Shown here: positions 1-9,006 of the stretch, piece by piece | Layout of the letters: each line of letters opens with the position of its first letter | Numbering within the stretch: the stretch's first letter is position 1 | NCBI GenBank assembly: GCA_002728755.1 | Contig: PBVT01000032.1 | Location: 1-60,279 of the forward strand | Origin: Myxococcales bacterium | GTDB lineage: Bacteria > Myxococcota_A > UBA9042 > UBA3505 | Reading direction: 5' to 3' | Length of the DNA: 60,279 bases | The notes under the pieces: model-generated | What the model saw: only the letters and a program-made list of their open reading frames with translations | The model's database searches: none | Told to the model about the DNA's origin: nothing | Made by a program: the position numbers and the translations under genes

Positions 1-1250
1 GGTGTTGGCTCGGGCGCTGGTGCTGGCTCGGGCGCAGGTGCGGGCGGGGGGATTACTTCTTTCTTCTCAGGAACCGCCTTTTTTCGACTCTCCTTCAACA
101 ATGCGATCATACGCGTGGCTTCTTTTACGTACCTGTCGAGTTCTTTGTTTTCCGAACGCGATAGTTTTGTACGCTGAAGATCCCGGTACTGGGATAAGGA
201 TTTAATTGCGTTCTTATATCTATCGATAGGGTCGAGCCCTGCGATGTCCGAGCCGAAATACAAAATTCCCAGGTTGTAGTGTACTTCCGCCAGACCCTTA
301 TCAATATCTAATGCACGTTGATAGGCGTGGGCGGCATCCGTTGGGCGGCCCATGAGTCGATAAAGATAGCCCAGGTTTGCATGACCATAGGAGAGCCCGG
401 GAAAGCTAGCGGTCAGTTTGTTGAATGTTGCCTCTGCCGTGGCGTAGTCGGACATCTTACAGGCGATAAGACCCAGATTATTCAAGACATCTGGAGCATC
501 GGAAAGTGCGGCAGCGGCTTTGGATAGATGCGATCTGGCCGACGTAAGGTTTTCATTCCGAAATGCAATCTCTCCCAGAAGGCGATGCGTTTGTGGTTCA
601 TCACGGATCTCGAGGGCGCGGATTAGAACGTATTTGGCGGTGCCCAATTTACCAAGGGCCAGATGCGCACGCGCAATATTACGAATTGTTTCGGTGTTGA
701 CCTCGTCCTTCCGCAGAAGTCGTTGCCCTTCTTTCAATACAAGCCCAGGGCGACCAGCCTTCAATAGCGCAAATAACGAGAGGTTCTGGTAGCGCATATC
801 TTCGGGGAAATTCTGTCCGAGCTGTTGGGCCCGCTTCACGGCGCCAGCCATATCCCCATCGAGTAGATACAGCCGCACCAGAAGTTCGGCACTTTCATAG
901 GACTTTGGATCCAGTTCAAGAGCTTGGTTGGCCTGTTCACGTGCTTTCTCTAATTTGCCGAGTCGGAGTTGCACCTGTGCGAGTTCCAGATGGGCCTGCG
1001 CGTTACGGTTATCCATACCCAGTACAAGTTGAAGCTGGTTTTCGGCACTTATGTAATCGTTCGCGGCTGCAGCGGAGCGAGCGAGATCGAGGCGTTCCTG
1101 AACCAACCTTTTCTGTGCTGCAGCCTGCCGTCTCAAATCCTCTTCTTTCTGGGCTGGATCTACCGGGGCCGTAGACTGCTTCTGGGCTGATGTGGTTGGT
1201 CCGCAGGCGAGCACGAGAGTCAGCCCGAATATGGATAGAATGCGTCTCAT
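1..1250 (-). CDS. TPR lipoprotein, GltE/AglT-like (3' part outside window)
   Basis: The reading frame is open from the ATG at 1250 to the left edge, so the C-terminus is missing. The protein begins with a short signal peptide ending in a lipobox (LVLAC, Cys about residue 16), so it should be lipid-anchored. A charged Gln/Lys/Arg-rich stretch follows, then several TPR units (for example around AQAHLELAQVQLRLGKLEKA and a later YGHANLGYLYRLMG unit). The part nearest the edge is a Lys-rich helix and then a Pro/Ala/Glu-rich repeat. The start codon overlaps the stop of the upstream 1272-residue TPR gene (ATGA), so the two are probably translationally coupled. A large exported TPR protein followed by a TPR lipoprotein is the arrangement I remember for gltD (agmU)-gltE (aglT) of Myxococcus xanthus gliding motility. 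The lipoprotein and TPR calls are direct; the Glt assignment is inference. Confidence 0.75.
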   Translation of the reverse strand, partial: MRRILSIFGLTLVLACGPTTSAQKQSTAPVDPAQKEEDLRRQAAAQKRLVQERLDLARSAAAANDYISAENQLQLVLGMDNRNAQAHLELAQVQLRLGKLEKAREQANQALELDPKSYESAELLVRLYLLDGDMAGAVKRAQQLGQNFPEDMRYQNLSLFALLKAGRPGLVLKEGQRLLRKDEVNTETIRNIARAHLALGKLGTAKYVLIRALEIRDEPQTHRLLGEIAFRNENLTSARSHLSKAAAALSDAPDVLNNLGLIACKMSDYATAEATFNKLTASFPGLSYGHANLGYLYRLMGRPTDAAHAYQRALDIDKGLAEVHYNLGILYFGSDIAGLDPIDRYKNAIKSLSQYRDLQRTKLSRSENKELDRYVKEATRMIALLKESRKKAVPEKKEVIPPPAPAPEPAPAPEPT

Positions 1251-4200
1251 GGGCTTAGCACCTCATCGTCGAGATCCGCATCATCGTCATCAAAATCATC
1301 GTCATCGCCCTCTGCATCATCACTGTCATCATCAAAATCATCCAAATCATCGTCATCAAAATCATCGTCATCAAAATCATCGTCGTCGTCGTCGAGGACA
1401 TCATCCAGATTGTCTGATTTAGGCTCAGTGTTGGAGGGGGCTTCGTTGGGTTCAGGTTTCGCAGGCTCCGCTGGGGTAGTCTCCTCTACCGTAGTCGCGG
1501 GTGCGGTTGGTTCTGCTTCTGTATTGACGGGTACCGGGGCCTCCGGTGAAGAGGGGGCTTCTTTCTCAGGTGCCTTTTCTTTAATTGGCTCCTTTGATGG
1601 TTGCTCTTTCTTGTCGGGTTCCGGCTGTCCTTCAATTGCCTGGAATGACCAGATGTCATCCCAGACGTATAGCTCCCGTTCCTGCTTGGCCAGGGGGTAT
1701 TCTTGCGGCTTGTAGTTGTTCAAGAATTCCAGCGCATCCCGGACCCATTTATTGGTCACTTTTCGGGAGCGAGCTTGCCCTACCATCTCTTCAAATTTCT
1801 TTACGGCATTGTCTTCCCAGCGCGCACCTTCTTCTTCGAGCTGCGTACGATAAATATCCAGGTCGTCGGGATTCATGCCTCGCGGTTCAGGGGCATCATA
1901 AAGCTTTTGGGCAAAAATCTGGTTGATCTCACCCAACCGGAAGAACGCTGCGAAGTTCCAATCGACAGACCGGTACAGTAACGCTACCTGCGCATAGTCG
2001 TTTTGCAGTTTTTTCAGCATTGCCTGGGCATTCTGAATCTGTCGCACCATCTGGTTTACGTTTCCTTTCAGAACGATCCCTTTGTATTCACGGTACTTGA
2101 AGTCAACCAGCTCGAACTGGGCTCTAGCGGCGTGGTATGCCTCTGGAGATTCCGGTTGGAACCCGCGTTGGTTGTATAGAGCAATTACGTTCTCGAAGAA
2201 CCGCTTGGCGAACTTGGGACGACCTTTCTTGAGCTCGATCTCTCCGAGACGAACCAGTGCTTTGAGGACGGCTTGCCCTAATTTGGGCTTCTCTCTACCT
2301 CGTTCTACGAAGCGCATAAGAAGTCTTCGCTCTTGACGCGTATTCTTCCTTTTGGCCCAGCTTTCCGCAGCGCGATAGAGGGCAAAAATGGCATCTTCGC
2401 GGTTCGTATAGCTCTTTTCGTACCGCTCGAAGGCGTTTGCTGCGTTCTCGTACTGCCCGTCGTCGTAGTATAGCTTTGCCGCCTCGAATAATGCGTATGG
2501 GCTATTCTCATTCTTTGCATTCTTTCGAACGAGAGCGAGATACGACGAGATCGCTTTATTGAAATCGAAGAATTTCTTGCTGTTCTCAGCCACTTCAAAG
2601 AGGGCCAGCTCTCGAAATTCACTTTTATCAAAGCGAGGCTCTTTAAGAATTGTCTCGAAGGCTTTTGAGGCCCGGTCATAGTGCTTCTCTTTAATGTAGG
2701 CCATGGCCGCGTTGTAGAGCGCCTTGTCGGCAAACTTTACATCCGGTTGTGCGGCCAGGCGCTCGAATTCCTCGGCGGCCTCGATATATTTTTCTTGTTC
2801 CAACAGCTGTTCGGCTGTCTTGAATTGCGCTCCGAGTTGGTAGACACGGATCTTTTTACGTAGGGCCGCCTGCTTCTCTGGCCGTCCGATCTTTTTCTTC
2901 TCCATGATGGCGGCCCATTTCTGGATATTGGGCCAGTCGTTTTCGATGGTGAAGGAGTTGATGAGCATATCGGCTGCGTTCGCAGCGACCGGAGATTCTG
3001 AGCGGTTCTCCACGATATCGGCGAGACGTTTGCGCGCTTCATCAAAGTTGTTGAAGCGATAGAAGATAGCGGCAGCTCGATAGGCGAATTTCGCACTTAC
3101 GTCGGGATCGTCCTTACGTGTCAGACCCAATTCCACAAATCGATCCGCGTTTCCGATCCAGGTGAGGAGAATGGGGGGGATCGGTTGTGGGGTGACGCGG
3201 CGAAGCTCTTCAGTTTTTTCCGGTTGGGCTCTTGTCGCTTCGATCGCATCCAGGTCCGAGGCAAACGAGTTGGGTGGGAGCTCACCTGCATCACTCAAAG
3301 CCTCGATCGCTCGTTCGAGAGAGGATACGGCCAGGTAGCCGGCTTCGCTCTGGTACTCCGTCCGATCTTTGTAGTCTCGTACGGAAGCGTAGGCTTCTGC
3401 CGCTTCCTTGTATTTTCCACCGTAATAAAGAGCATCGGCGAGATCATATAGAACATTGTATCGCTGGGGCGATGCGGGATACCGGTCAAGGAAGGACTGA
3501 TAGGATTCTGCGGCGAGCCGGTATTGTTCGAGCGCTTCCATGGCTTTGTCCGGTTCACCGGTACTACGAGCGATGAGCTTAAGCTCCTGGGCACGCATAT
3601 GATGTGTACCCGCCTTTTGGAGCATGGCGGTCTCGACCAGAAGACTGGCTCTTGCCAGTGCACCGGCGTTCTCCTGATTGGCGCGATACCAAGCGGAGCC
3701 TTTACCAAAGAGGTTGGCCATCTCTCCACGAGCTACCGCACCTGCAGAGAAGTCTCGAACGAGATCGAAGATCTGAATCACTTTTTTCTGGTAACGAGGG
3801 TTTTCCGGATCAAACGGGTTGGACCGAATCAACTCGCGGTATACCTGCGAGGATTCCATATATTTATCGGCTTCGTGCTGGTCGAATAGCACTTCCGCGT
3901 ATTTAGCCAGGATCTTTCTTTCATAGGGCTGGCCTTCTGAGAGAAACGACAGGGCACGCTGTACTCCTGCGTCGGGTTCTTTTTCTCCGTCACCATCCCA
4001 GTCATCTTCAGCCAATGCTTTTGCCACATATTCGACGGCCTCGGCCTGTAGCTCACCCTTTTGTCCCGACAGTTGCCCTTCCTGCTCCTCCAGGCTGTGA
4101 TAATGCGCCAATAGGCGCTTGAAGGTTTGTATCGACCGTGGGTAGTCGAACATCTGATAGTAGGACCACGCCAACTTATATAGAGAGATATCGAAGAATC

Positions 4201-5065
4201 GACCGTCCTTATAGGCGAGCACCCGTTTGTAGTAATGGGCCGCGTCGGCAAAATTAGATAATTCGAACTCCAATTCTCCAAGTCGGAGCAGGGATTCCGG
4301 CGCATACGTACTGTCTGGATATTTTTCTACGAGCGAAAGAAAAGTGTCGCGCCCCTTTCCTTCTTCGCCAGCCTCGATGAGGGTAAAGCCCAGCAGATAG
4401 TAGGCTGCGTCCGCTAGACGATAGCTGGGGAAATTCGTGACAAGGGTTTTCAGGGATTCGAATACTTTACTGAAGTCCTTTTCGGGAACCACAGGCTCAT
4501 CCGCGATTTTCCCTCGCCGGTAGAGGTCCGACTGCTTCTCATAGACATCCAGCGCGGACATTTCATCGATCTTGGCTTGTTCGTAATAGAGTTCAGCGAG
4601 TCGAAATAATGCATGTGGGCTGTGTTCCGGATGATCCGGGTATCGTTTTACAAAACGTGCAAAGAGTCGGATGGCGTCTTCCCGCATCCGACTTTCGTCC
4701 GATTCCAGCTTCCCAGTCTTCTTGTCGTAGAGTTCATTTATATATCGGATCCTACGATTCGCTTCATAGGCGATGGACTTACGGATCTCGTCGCGCATAG
4801 AGATCCCGGCTCGTTCGTAAACCCGAAGGGCCTGTTCGTACTCGAGCATCAGGGCTTCCACTTCGATCTGACTCTTCGGTTGAATCAGACGCTCCTGTGG
4901 TTTGGTTTGAAGCGTTGCTGGGTCGACGGCATTGGCAACAGTTGGAACGGAGGTCGGCTCTATAATCGGCTGCGGTTCCTCTGCTGGGCGAATAGGTCCG
5001 GCACCGAGGGCGGTCGCGCTGAACAGGCAGAACATGGCTGCCAGAAGATGGTTCCGAAGACTCAT
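1247..5065 (-). CDS. large exported TPR protein, GltD/AgmU-like
   Basis: The protein has 1272 residues. An N-terminal signal peptide (MSLRNHLLAAMFCLFSATAL, cleavage near residue 22) predicts export to the periplasm or outer membrane. Most of the chain is TPR-like helical repeats, for example HALFRLAELYYEQAKID near residue 155, YAPESLLRLGELEFE near 250 and ALYNAAMAYIKEKHYDRAS near 785. No enzyme motif is seen. The last ~110 residues change to Glu/Pro/Ala-rich linker and then an almost pure Asp tract with scattered Phe and Leu (DDFDDDD-type repeats). The gene follows the 840-residue TPR gene by 46 bases and overlaps the next gene by 4 bases. Length, signal peptide and position before a TPR lipoprotein resemble AgmU/GltD of M. 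xanthus, a TPR component of the gliding complex. General periplasmic scaffolding is the safe reading. Codon use looks like its neighbours. Confidence 0.8.
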   Translation of the reverse strand: MSLRNHLLAAMFCLFSATALGAGPIRPAEEPQPIIEPTSVPTVANAVDPATLQTKPQERLIQPKSQIEVEALMLEYEQALRVYERAGISMRDEIRKSIAYEANRRIRYINELYDKKTGKLESDESRMREDAIRLFARFVKRYPDHPEHSPHALFRLAELYYEQAKIDEMSALDVYEKQSDLYRRGKIADEPVVPEKDFSKVFESLKTLVTNFPSYRLADAAYYLLGFTLIEAGEEGKGRDTFLSLVEKYPDSTYAPESLLRLGELEFELSNFADAAHYYKRVLAYKDGRFFDISLYKLAWSYYQMFDYPRSIQTFKRLLAHYHSLEEQEGQLSGQKGELQAEAVEYVAKALAEDDWDGDGEKEPDAGVQRALSFLSEGQPYERKILAKYAEVLFDQHEADKYMESSQVYRELIRSNPFDPENPRYQKKVIQIFDLVRDFSAGAVARGEMANLFGKGSAWYRANQENAGALARASLLVETAMLQKAGTHHMRAQELKLIARSTGEPDKAMEALEQYRLAAESYQSFLDRYPASPQRYNVLYDLADALYYGGKYKEAAEAYASVRDYKDRTEYQSEAGYLAVSSLERAIEALSDAGELPPNSFASDLDAIEATRAQPEKTEELRRVTPQPIPPILLTWIGNADRFVELGLTRKDDPDVSAKFAYRAAAIFYRFNNFDEARKRLADIVENRSESPVAANAADMLINSFTIENDWPNIQKWAAIMEKKKIGRPEKQAALRKKIRVYQLGAQFKTAEQLLEQEKYIEAAEEFERLAAQPDVKFADKALYNAAMAYIKEKHYDRASKAFETILKEPRFDKSEFRELALFEVAENSKKFFDFNKAISSYLALVRKNAKNENSPYALFEAAKLYYDDGQYENAANAFERYEKSYTNREDAIFALYRAAESWAKRKNTRQERRLLMRFVERGREKPKLGQAVLKALVRLGEIELKKGRPKFAKRFFENVIALYNQRGFQPESPEAYHAARAQFELVDFKYREYKGIVLKGNVNQMVRQIQNAQAMLKKLQNDYAQVALLYRSVDWNFAAFFRLGEINQIFAQKLYDAPEPRGMNPDDLDIYRTQLEEEGARWEDNAVKKFEEMVGQARSRKVTNKWVRDALEFLNNYKPQEYPLAKQERELYVWDDIWSFQAIEGQPEPDKKEQPSKEPIKEKAPEKEAPSSPEAPVPVNTEAEPTAPATTVEETTPAEPAKPEPNEAPSNTEPKSDNLDDVLDDDDDDFDDDDFDDDDLDDFDDDSDDAEGDDDDFDDDDADLDDEVLSP
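1262..1400 (-). repeat. Asp-codon low-complexity tract
   Basis: On the plus strand this is an imprecise tandem array built from TCATCG/TCATCA/AAAATCATCG units. On the coding strand it is runs of GAT/GAC, giving the Asp-rich C-terminus of the large TPR protein. Unit lengths are multiples of three, so copy-number change would keep the frame. A similar acidic tract is coded in the first gene of the same cluster (8527-8680). Confidence 0.8.
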
Positions 5066-5111
5066 CTCAGTATTCTCCGCGAAGCGGCGTTATGGAAGGG
5101 ACCAGGCATAC

Positions 5112-7634
5112 TTATCCTTGTGGTGGGGCCGATGCCGTCGGTTTGTCATCAGATGGCTTATCTGATTCGGGTTCTTTCTTAGGGGCGGGGGCTTTTTTCT
5201 TTTCTTCTTCTTTTTTATCGGTTTTGGCGTCCATCGCTGAGATGGGCTGGTAACCGGGGGTCGCTAGCATTTCGTCCAGGATACTCTTTACTGAGGTAAT
5301 CTTTTCTGCTCGTTGGATGTTTAATGACGCGATCTCATCCGTCAGCTTCTGCTTTCTTTCCCAGGCCAGATCGACGATGCCCAGATCAGCACGAAGCACT
5401 GTTTTACGAATACGTGTTTTCGCTCGCTGGAAAAGATTGGTCCCCACGACCCTGGCGAGACTCTCGCCACGGTCTGTAATCAAACCGAGGTGCTCGCGGT
5501 AATTTTCGATGCGTACCGCTTCTTCGGAGACTACGCGCAAGAGCTTCTCCGATTCCATTGCAAGATGCTTATCTATCGCCTCTTTAATCTTGGTAACCTG
5601 GTCAAAGCCTAGCTCGATCTTCTGGTGTAGGCGGGTAATCCTGGCCACACTTCCATGGCTACCCGAGAGCTTTTTCAGCTCTTCATAGATGGCTAGCAGC
5701 TTGACCTTATCGCTATCTTCGGTTCGTTGTGCCGCCCCGCCCAGGCCAAGCTGACCGATCTCGGCACGAATATCCTGGCGGATCGTCTCTAATTGTCGAC
5801 TGAGATCAACCAACCGTTTCTTTTCTGCTTTCAGGTCCGTCATAAGAGATTTGTCGACGGGTTTTTCGTTTGGATCGGGTTCCGCCTCGGCTTCTTTGAT
5901 GTAGCGGTCGATGGATGCGATCTCGAGATTCAGGCTTTTCAGGCTACGGGAGATTTGGAACGCTTCCCGACGAAGTTTCTTGAAGCGTTCTGACATATCC
6001 TGAAGACGTTGTCGGTATGCCCCAGCTTCCGTTGCATCGGTGCCCGATTGGCTCTCGAGCTCTTTCGCTTGTTTTCGAAGAGCATCCATACGAAGCCGTT
6101 CCTCGCGGGGGAGTTTTTTCCGCTGAGCCCGGTATTCAACCTCAAGCAGATCTTTCTTCTGTTGTATGAGCGCATTTTCCGTAGCGACTAATTGTACCCA
6201 GGCGTTGTTCAATGATGGGAACAGGCCCACTCGATCACTGCCTGTGAGGGCGGTGTTCAGATCCTTCACGATCTGATCGAGTTGGGCGATCTCGCGACCT
6301 TGTATCGCGATGTCGTCCAGGGTTTTAACGAGCTCTTCTAGTCCCGCCCCTGCACGAACCCATTGTGCCGCCCGTTCGGATAAGGGCAGATCAAGGGTAT
6401 AACGTTTATCGTAACGATGAATGAGCCATCGGAAATAGAGTTCTAGGTTTTTGTCACTCTGAGTAAAGCGCTCCAGCTCGTCTCGAATAGGTACGAATCG
6501 TCGATGTACCTCTTCAAAGGCTTCTTGTGCGTCCTGGTGTTGGTCAAGATGGATGAGCAGTTGGCCTCGATCCATACTTGCAGTCAGTACAAGCTCTTCG
6601 TCTTTTGCGACCAGAATGATGACGTCGAAAGCCCGAATGGCCTCTTGTAGTTTTCCGGAATTAACGTACGCCCACGCGAGCTCATATACAGACCTGGGGA
6701 AATGAATACTGCCCCGTGGAACCTTTTGGTAGTAGTCCACGGCCTGGTCCCATTTACCACGCTCAATTTCCAATCGTCCCAGCGCCATATTCGCCAGATC
6801 CCGTATCTCCTGACCTTCTTGTTTGTCTCCGGAGGTGAAGCTGACGTCTTTGAAGGCCGTCTGGGCTGTGTCGAGTTGTCCCAAGGCGGTCCGTGCGACA
6901 CCAAGATAATAGCGAGATTGTGGGTAAACCGCTGCGTTTGCCGGAATTTGGCCGAGCAGTCGGATGGATTGGTTGAAATCACCGCGGAAGTAATAGGCCT
7001 TACCCGCAACGTAAAGTAATTCCGGGCTCGATACACGGCTGGCTCGCATGGTATCGAGATAGCGAGCAACATCGTTTTCCCGACCTAGCTTCAAGGCGGC
7101 TTCGATGGCATAGAACAGCGCGTTGTGTACATGTGTCTGGCTCGGCCGGTTTTGTAGCAGCAGATCAAAGATAGGCAGTGAAGATTCCGAAGCCCCCAGA
7201 CGAAATAGGCTCTGGCCATACATGAAAAGAGCCTCATGGTAATTTCGGCTTCTCTGGAATGCTGGACTCTGCACCAGAGATGCGAGCACAAGAACCGTAC
7301 GATCCAGCTGGTCGGAATCATAAAAAACCTTCGCATCGACCCATTTTCTGACGACATCTACACCGCTCATTCGAAAGGCGGTGTCGTCGAATTGCTGCGC
7401 CAATTTAGCGAGTCGGCTCGCGATGACTTCATTACGGCGCTCAAGCTTTGTAAGCTTTTTATTGGTGTCTCTTGCTGCGAAGGCCGATGGGGCGACCCAC
7501 AGGAGTCCCAGAGAAACGAAAGCGAAGAGAAAAGTACGGCGTAATCCGCGGCTGAGGCAAGCGAGCGAGTGAATTTGGATGGTCCGACGCTGTCTCGGCG
7601 GCGAGGCCATCCGAGCCATCATCGTACGCGCCAT
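5112..7634 (-). CDS. exported TPR / coiled-coil protein
   Basis: About 840 residues. A long basic N-region is followed by a hydrophobic core (TFLFAFVSLGLLWVAPSAFA) and an Ala-x-Ala-type site, which predicts a Sec signal peptide. The first half (about residues 60-400) is TPR-like, with units such as YHEALFMYGQSLFRLGASES and LLYVAGKAYYFRGDFNQSIR. The second half (about 450-790) is dominated by long charged helices, probably coiled coil. The C-terminal ~40 residues are Lys/Glu/Pro-rich and disordered. I place the start at the ATG at 7634 because GAGAGG lies about 10 bases before it. A GTG at 7652 and ATGs at 7622, 7619 and 7610 are also possible. The gene is second in the four-gene exported TPR cluster. 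It most likely serves as a periplasmic scaffold. I cannot tie it to one Glt protein. Confidence 0.7.
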   Translation of the reverse strand: MARTMMARMASPPRQRRTIQIHSLACLSRGLRRTFLFAFVSLGLLWVAPSAFAARDTNKKLTKLERRNEVIASRLAKLAQQFDDTAFRMSGVDVVRKWVDAKVFYDSDQLDRTVLVLASLVQSPAFQRSRNYHEALFMYGQSLFRLGASESSLPIFDLLLQNRPSQTHVHNALFYAIEAALKLGRENDVARYLDTMRASRVSSPELLYVAGKAYYFRGDFNQSIRLLGQIPANAAVYPQSRYYLGVARTALGQLDTAQTAFKDVSFTSGDKQEGQEIRDLANMALGRLEIERGKWDQAVDYYQKVPRGSIHFPRSVYELAWAYVNSGKLQEAIRAFDVIILVAKDEELVLTASMDRGQLLIHLDQHQDAQEAFEEVHRRFVPIRDELERFTQSDKNLELYFRWLIHRYDKRYTLDLPLSERAAQWVRAGAGLEELVKTLDDIAIQGREIAQLDQIVKDLNTALTGSDRVGLFPSLNNAWVQLVATENALIQQKKDLLEVEYRAQRKKLPREERLRMDALRKQAKELESQSGTDATEAGAYRQRLQDMSERFKKLRREAFQISRSLKSLNLEIASIDRYIKEAEAEPDPNEKPVDKSLMTDLKAEKKRLVDLSRQLETIRQDIRAEIGQLGLGGAAQRTEDSDKVKLLAIYEELKKLSGSHGSVARITRLHQKIELGFDQVTKIKEAIDKHLAMESEKLLRVVSEEAVRIENYREHLGLITDRGESLARVVGTNLFQRAKTRIRKTVLRADLGIVDLAWERKQKLTDEIASLNIQRAEKITSVKSILDEMLATPGYQPISAMDAKTDKKEEEKKKAPAPKKEPESDKPSDDKPTASAPPQG

Positions 7635-7661
7635 GCGTTCAGAACCTCTCACCTGCCACCG

Positions 7662-8816
7662 TTACTTCTTCTTGGTCGAAAGCTTATTCATGTTTTCGCG
7701 CGTGTAGGGGTACTGCTTGAGATCGTATTTCAGAGTTGGTCTATCCCGATAATCGACCAACAGACCTCCTTTTTCGTACAGCTTTGCCCGTAGCTTGGTG
7801 ATTCGTCCACGTGCCGCGAAAAACGTATATTGTGATCGGAGACGAAACTGGAAATCACCCACATAGGGGAAGAGGGTGGAGTTTCCCCGAATAAGACAGT
7901 CAATGGTTAAAACGTGGTAACCAGGAACGGTATTACCGTCGTAGATGGTGAATGATTTTGAACTTTTCAGGTTTCCTGTTTTTCGATCCCCATAATAGAT
8001 CTTGTTGTCATCCAGAAAGTAGATGATTTCGTCGATCAAAAACGCTCCAGACAGCGCATTTTTATGCATAAGCATAAGCTTGGCTTCTGCGATCACATTG
8101 TTAAGGAGCCGTTCCTTGATCAACATGAGACGTGTTTTGGTGCGGAAGACCTCTTGCTTCAGAGATGTCACCCGGTTTTGGAGAGCCTTCAGGCGGAAGT
8201 TTGGTCGACCATCATCGGTCCCGGTCGTTGCGGGATTCGATGGCGTGGGTGCTGGAGCGGCCGGCGCGGGTGTCGATGCGGCCGGCGCGGGTGTCGATGC
8301 GGCCGGCGCGGGTGTAGGTGCTACCGGCGCGTCTGCAGGTGATGCGGGGACAGGAGCCGGAGATGCGGGAGCAGTCGGCGTGGGTGTAGGCGTGGCCGGT
8401 GTTGGACTGGAAGGCTCCGGCGAGGCGCTCGGAGAAGCCGGTTCTGGCGAAGGGGCTGGAGCTGGTGTCTCGGGGGAAGCTTTTGGGGGAGCTGGCTTCG
8501 CCGGTTCTTCCGGCGCGTCTGCTTTTTTTTCTACAGATTCATCTTCCAGCTCATCGTCAAAGTCGTCATCTTCCAACTCATCGTCCAGGTCTTCATCATC
8601 CAGGTCTTCATCATCCAGATCTTCATCATCCAGATCATCCAGACTTTCATCTTCCGACTCATCGACAGATTCTGTCGCGGGGGATGGAGACTGCGCATAC
8701 GCGTCTTGTTGTGCTCCCAAAAACAGACATAGGAGCACAGCCAACAGCAGCGCCGTTGTACGGATTGGGCACACCAACGCCATTAGAGTAGGTTGAGTTC
8801 GCGTGTGTGGGGCCAT
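7662..8816 (-). CDS. secreted protein with Asp-rich and Pro/Ala-rich linkers
   Basis: 384 residues in four parts. There is a signal peptide (hydrophobic TTALLLAVLLCLFLGA, cleavage near AYA at 39-41). An acidic tract follows (about 47-95) with DLDDE-type 5-residue repeats. Next is a Pro/Ala/Thr-rich linker (about 98-198) with TPAPAAS repeats. The last part is a folded domain (about 205-384) with a short coiled coil and then a mixed region rich in Tyr, Phe and Lys. The linker resembles those of dihydrolipoamide acyltransferases, but there is no lipoyl or catalytic domain, so such an annotation would be wrong. First gene of the cluster, 28 to 33 bases downstream of a good promoter. No clear Shine-Dalgarno precedes the ATG at 8816; an ATG at 8783 would give a shorter, equally good signal peptide. 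The function of the C-terminal domain is unknown. The context suggests an envelope partner of the TPR proteins. Confidence 0.7.
   Translation of the reverse strand: MAPHTRTQPTLMALVCPIRTTALLLAVLLCLFLGAQQDAYAQSPSPATESVDESEDESLDDLDDEDLDDEDLDDEDLDDELEDDDFDDELEDESVEKKADAPEEPAKPAPPKASPETPAPAPSPEPASPSASPEPSSPTPATPTPTPTAPASPAPVPASPADAPVAPTPAPAASTPAPAASTPAPAAPAPTPSNPATTGTDDGRPNFRLKALQNRVTSLKQEVFRTKTRLMLIKERLLNNVIAEAKLMLMHKNALSGAFLIDEIIYFLDDNKIYYGDRKTGNLKSSKSFTIYDGNTVPGYHVLTIDCLIRGNSTLFPYVGDFQFRLRSQYTFFAARGRITKLRAKLYEKGGLLVDYRDRPTLKYDLKQYPYTRENMNKLSTKKK
8257..8319 (-). repeat. three tandem 21-bp units in Pro/Ala linker
   Basis: The unit begins GCGGCCGGCGCGGGTG on the plus strand and occurs at 8257-8277, 8278-8298 and 8299-8319; the first two copies are identical and the last diverges at its end. 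It codes the TPAPAAS repeats of the linker. Copy-number change would keep the reading frame. Confidence 0.85.
8580..8645 (-). repeat. tandem 15-bp units coding DLDDE repeats
   Basis: Four or so near-identical copies of a unit containing CTTCATCATCCAG (plus strand) give the acidic pentapeptide repeat of the secreted protein at 7662-8816. The units are multiples of three. Confidence 0.8.
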
Positions 8817-8855
8817 GGTGGTGGAAGTAGTGGGTTACCCGATAATGAGGATTGG

Positions 8856-8883
8856 ATGATAACAGAGGTCAAACACGTGTCAA
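8856..8883 (-). promoter_or_regulatory. sigma70-type promoter of the exported TPR cluster
   Basis: On the minus strand a perfect TTGACA (8883-8878) is followed after 16 bases by TATCAT (8861-8856), one mismatch from TATAAT. Transcription would begin near 8849, about 33 bases before the first ATG at 8816. It is the best-matching promoter that I see in the window, and no other such promoter is evident before the downstream genes. Confidence 0.6.
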
Positions 8884-9006
8884 CGCACAGAAGGGGTACA
8901 GAGTACCAAAACCGAACTGTCCGTCATCAGGTGTAATTATCTATTTCGTCTCGTAGAGACGTTGCTTGAGGGGTTTTTGCTGTAGTCGCTACCGCGATTC
9001 TCGATT

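Noticed and set aside
8580-8645. CRISPR-like short repeats
   Set aside because: The 15-base units are contiguous without spacers and code an acidic peptide.
8023-8796. Long plus-strand open frame (257 codons), rich in Gly, Ala and Ser
   Set aside because: It is antisense to low-complexity Pro/Ala and Asp codons of the secreted protein, which keep several frames open. The minus-strand gene has a signal peptide, promoter and folded domain.
7662-8816. Dihydrolipoamide acetyltransferase
   Set aside because: Only the Pro/Ala linker resembles it. No lipoyl Lys motif and no catalytic HxxxDG domain are present.
8947-8961. Terminator hairpin after obg (CGTCTC-GTA-GAGACG)
   Set aside because: On the obg strand it is followed by AAATAGATAATT, not a T tract, and the stem is only six pairs.
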